A stretch of 12,096 nt of DNA from an uncultured Oscillospiraceae bacterium. GTDB lineage: Bacteria > Bacillota > Clostridia > Oscillospirales > Acutalibacteraceae. The stretch lies in assembly GCA_900548085.1 (NCBI GenBank), contig URJF01000040.1, positions 1-12,096 on the forward strand, given 5' to 3'. The notes beneath the pieces are model-generated. The model ran no database searches and was not told where the DNA came from. It saw nothing but the letters and a program-made list of their open reading frames with translations. Position numbers and translations under genes: made by a program. Below, one piece after another: positions 11,489-12,096 of this stretch (position 1 is the first letter of the stretch; each line of letters begins with the position of its first letter).

Positions 11489-12096
11489 TTTTATCCTCCT
11501 CCGATTTTGGCTCAAATTTTATTCTTTGACCTTCGTTTTCGATAAATTGATTTTCAAAATTCCAGTGTCCGCCTACGCCCTTAGCCTTGCAGCCTAACTC
11601 AAAATGCAGCTTTGCGATACCGAAATCTACGCTCTTATCCGAATACGGCTCTTTTACATATCCACTGAGTATTCCGTTTTCGTATCTAAACAGTACCGGC
11701 CGGCGATTCACTGCGCTGGGACCTTTTTCTACCATTTTCATACCGTAGGAATACTCCTCCGGCAGCTTTTCGTCACAGAACTCAAACATATCCTGATATG
11801 ACTTATTCTTTTTGTGGGTAGCATTGTACATAGTCTTTTCCTTAAGACTGAACTTTTCGCCCACATATCCGATAGTTATTACTGCGTACAGCCTTTCCTC
11901 ATTAGGAATATCTATCATACTGTACACCTTGTTTTCGTTATATGTTCCCGATACCCAGCAGGTGCCGAGGCCGTGGTACACACACTGGAGCACAATGCTT
12001 TCGCCGTAGTATCCGCAGTTTTCACGAGCCTTTTGGCTGTCCTCACCGCACACGGCTATCATAGAGAATTTTCCTCCGAAAATCTTAAAGGCGGGT
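11481..12096 (-). CDS. Nitroreductase-family protein, 5' end cut by window edge
   Basis: About 204 C-terminal residues of a nitroreductase-like flavoprotein; the frame is open to the window end (upstream of the ATG at 12060-12062 it reads PAFKIFGGKFS), so that ATG is internal. Visible features are ARENCGYYGESIVLQCVYHGLGTCWVSGTY, the flavin-fold core of the family, then YAVITIGYVGEK, GPSAVNRRPVLFRYENG and VDFGIAKLHFELG. The second half, with SAVNRRP and a C-terminal GIAKLHFE, fits the TM1586-type branch (from memory), which folds as a duplicated half rather than a dimer. It would use FMN and NAD(P)H for reductions; the natural substrate is unknown. Its last codons hold the SD for the GDPD gene, with an 8-base overlap, so the two are co-translated. 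Confidence 0.88.
   Translation of the reverse strand, partial: PAFKIFGGKFSMIAVCGEDSQKARENCGYYGESIVLQCVYHGLGTCWVSGTYNENKVYSMIDIPNEERLYAVITIGYVGEKFSLKEKTMYNATHKKNKSYQDMFEFCDEKLPEEYSYGMKMVEKGPSAVNRRPVLFRYENGILSGYVKEPYSDKSVDFGIAKLHFELGCKAKGVGGHWNFENQFIENEGQRIKFEPKSEEDKNE

Noticed and set aside
11489..11515. Nine-codon extension of the GDPD gene
   Set aside because: GGAGGAGG sits six bases before the ATG at 11488, a much better start.

Overview
This window looks like chromosomal DNA from a gut-type Clostridia bacterium, most likely a Ruminococcus-like member of the Oscillospiraceae. The reasons are moderate-to-low GC, strong AGGAGG-type ribosome binding sites, TTGACA/TATAAT-like promoters, a CarD-family RNA polymerase regulator, and a large secreted protein with a Thr-rich linker and a basic Fn3-like tail, a style common in Ruminococcus. 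No rRNA, tRNA, CRISPR array, IS element, phage gene or replication origin was seen. The genus is inference; the Gram-positive low-GC assignment is firmer.

Left block (2-3026, + strand): the end of a right-handed beta-helix protein and, 19 bases later, a complete GH112 galactosyl-HexNAc phosphorylase. Together they look like a host-glycan (mucin or milk oligosaccharide) degradation unit. The beta-helix protein would release a beta-1,3-galactosyl disaccharide, and the phosphorylase would split it with phosphate to give galactose-1-phosphate. A strong symmetric terminator (about 3037-3080) closes the unit and can also serve the converging minus-strand genes.

Minus-strand block (3095-4522): hypB (nickel-insertion GTPase), then a YaiI/YqxD-family protein, then a 105-residue GH16-like ORF that joins the two ends of a GH16 domain without the catalytic core. 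The genes are 10 bases apart or overlap by 4, and a well-formed promoter lies before hypB. Facing away from it is a CarD-family regulator (4695-5198) with its own extended -10 promoter and terminator.

Centre (5337-8246, +): a 969-residue secreted multi-domain protein with a signal peptide, Ig-like or PPC-like beta modules, two tandem Cys/His-containing repeats, a Thr-rich linker and a basic Fn3-like domain. Downstream on the minus strand is a 41-codon gene (8316-8441) with its own promoter and strong SD.

Right block: a membrane-anchored Ser/Thr kinase (8588-9583, -) is divergent, across 46 bases, from a small Xre/Cro-like HTH protein (9630-10055, +). This pair is the best candidate for an uncharacterised signalling system here. 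Past another symmetric terminator is a tightly packed minus-strand operon: nitroreductase (cut by the window edge), membrane-anchored glycerophosphodiester phosphodiesterase and GtrA-family membrane protein. The window is mostly ordinary genome. The small peptide gene, the kinase/HTH pair, the GH16 remnant and the truncated beta-helix enzyme are the items worth a second look.
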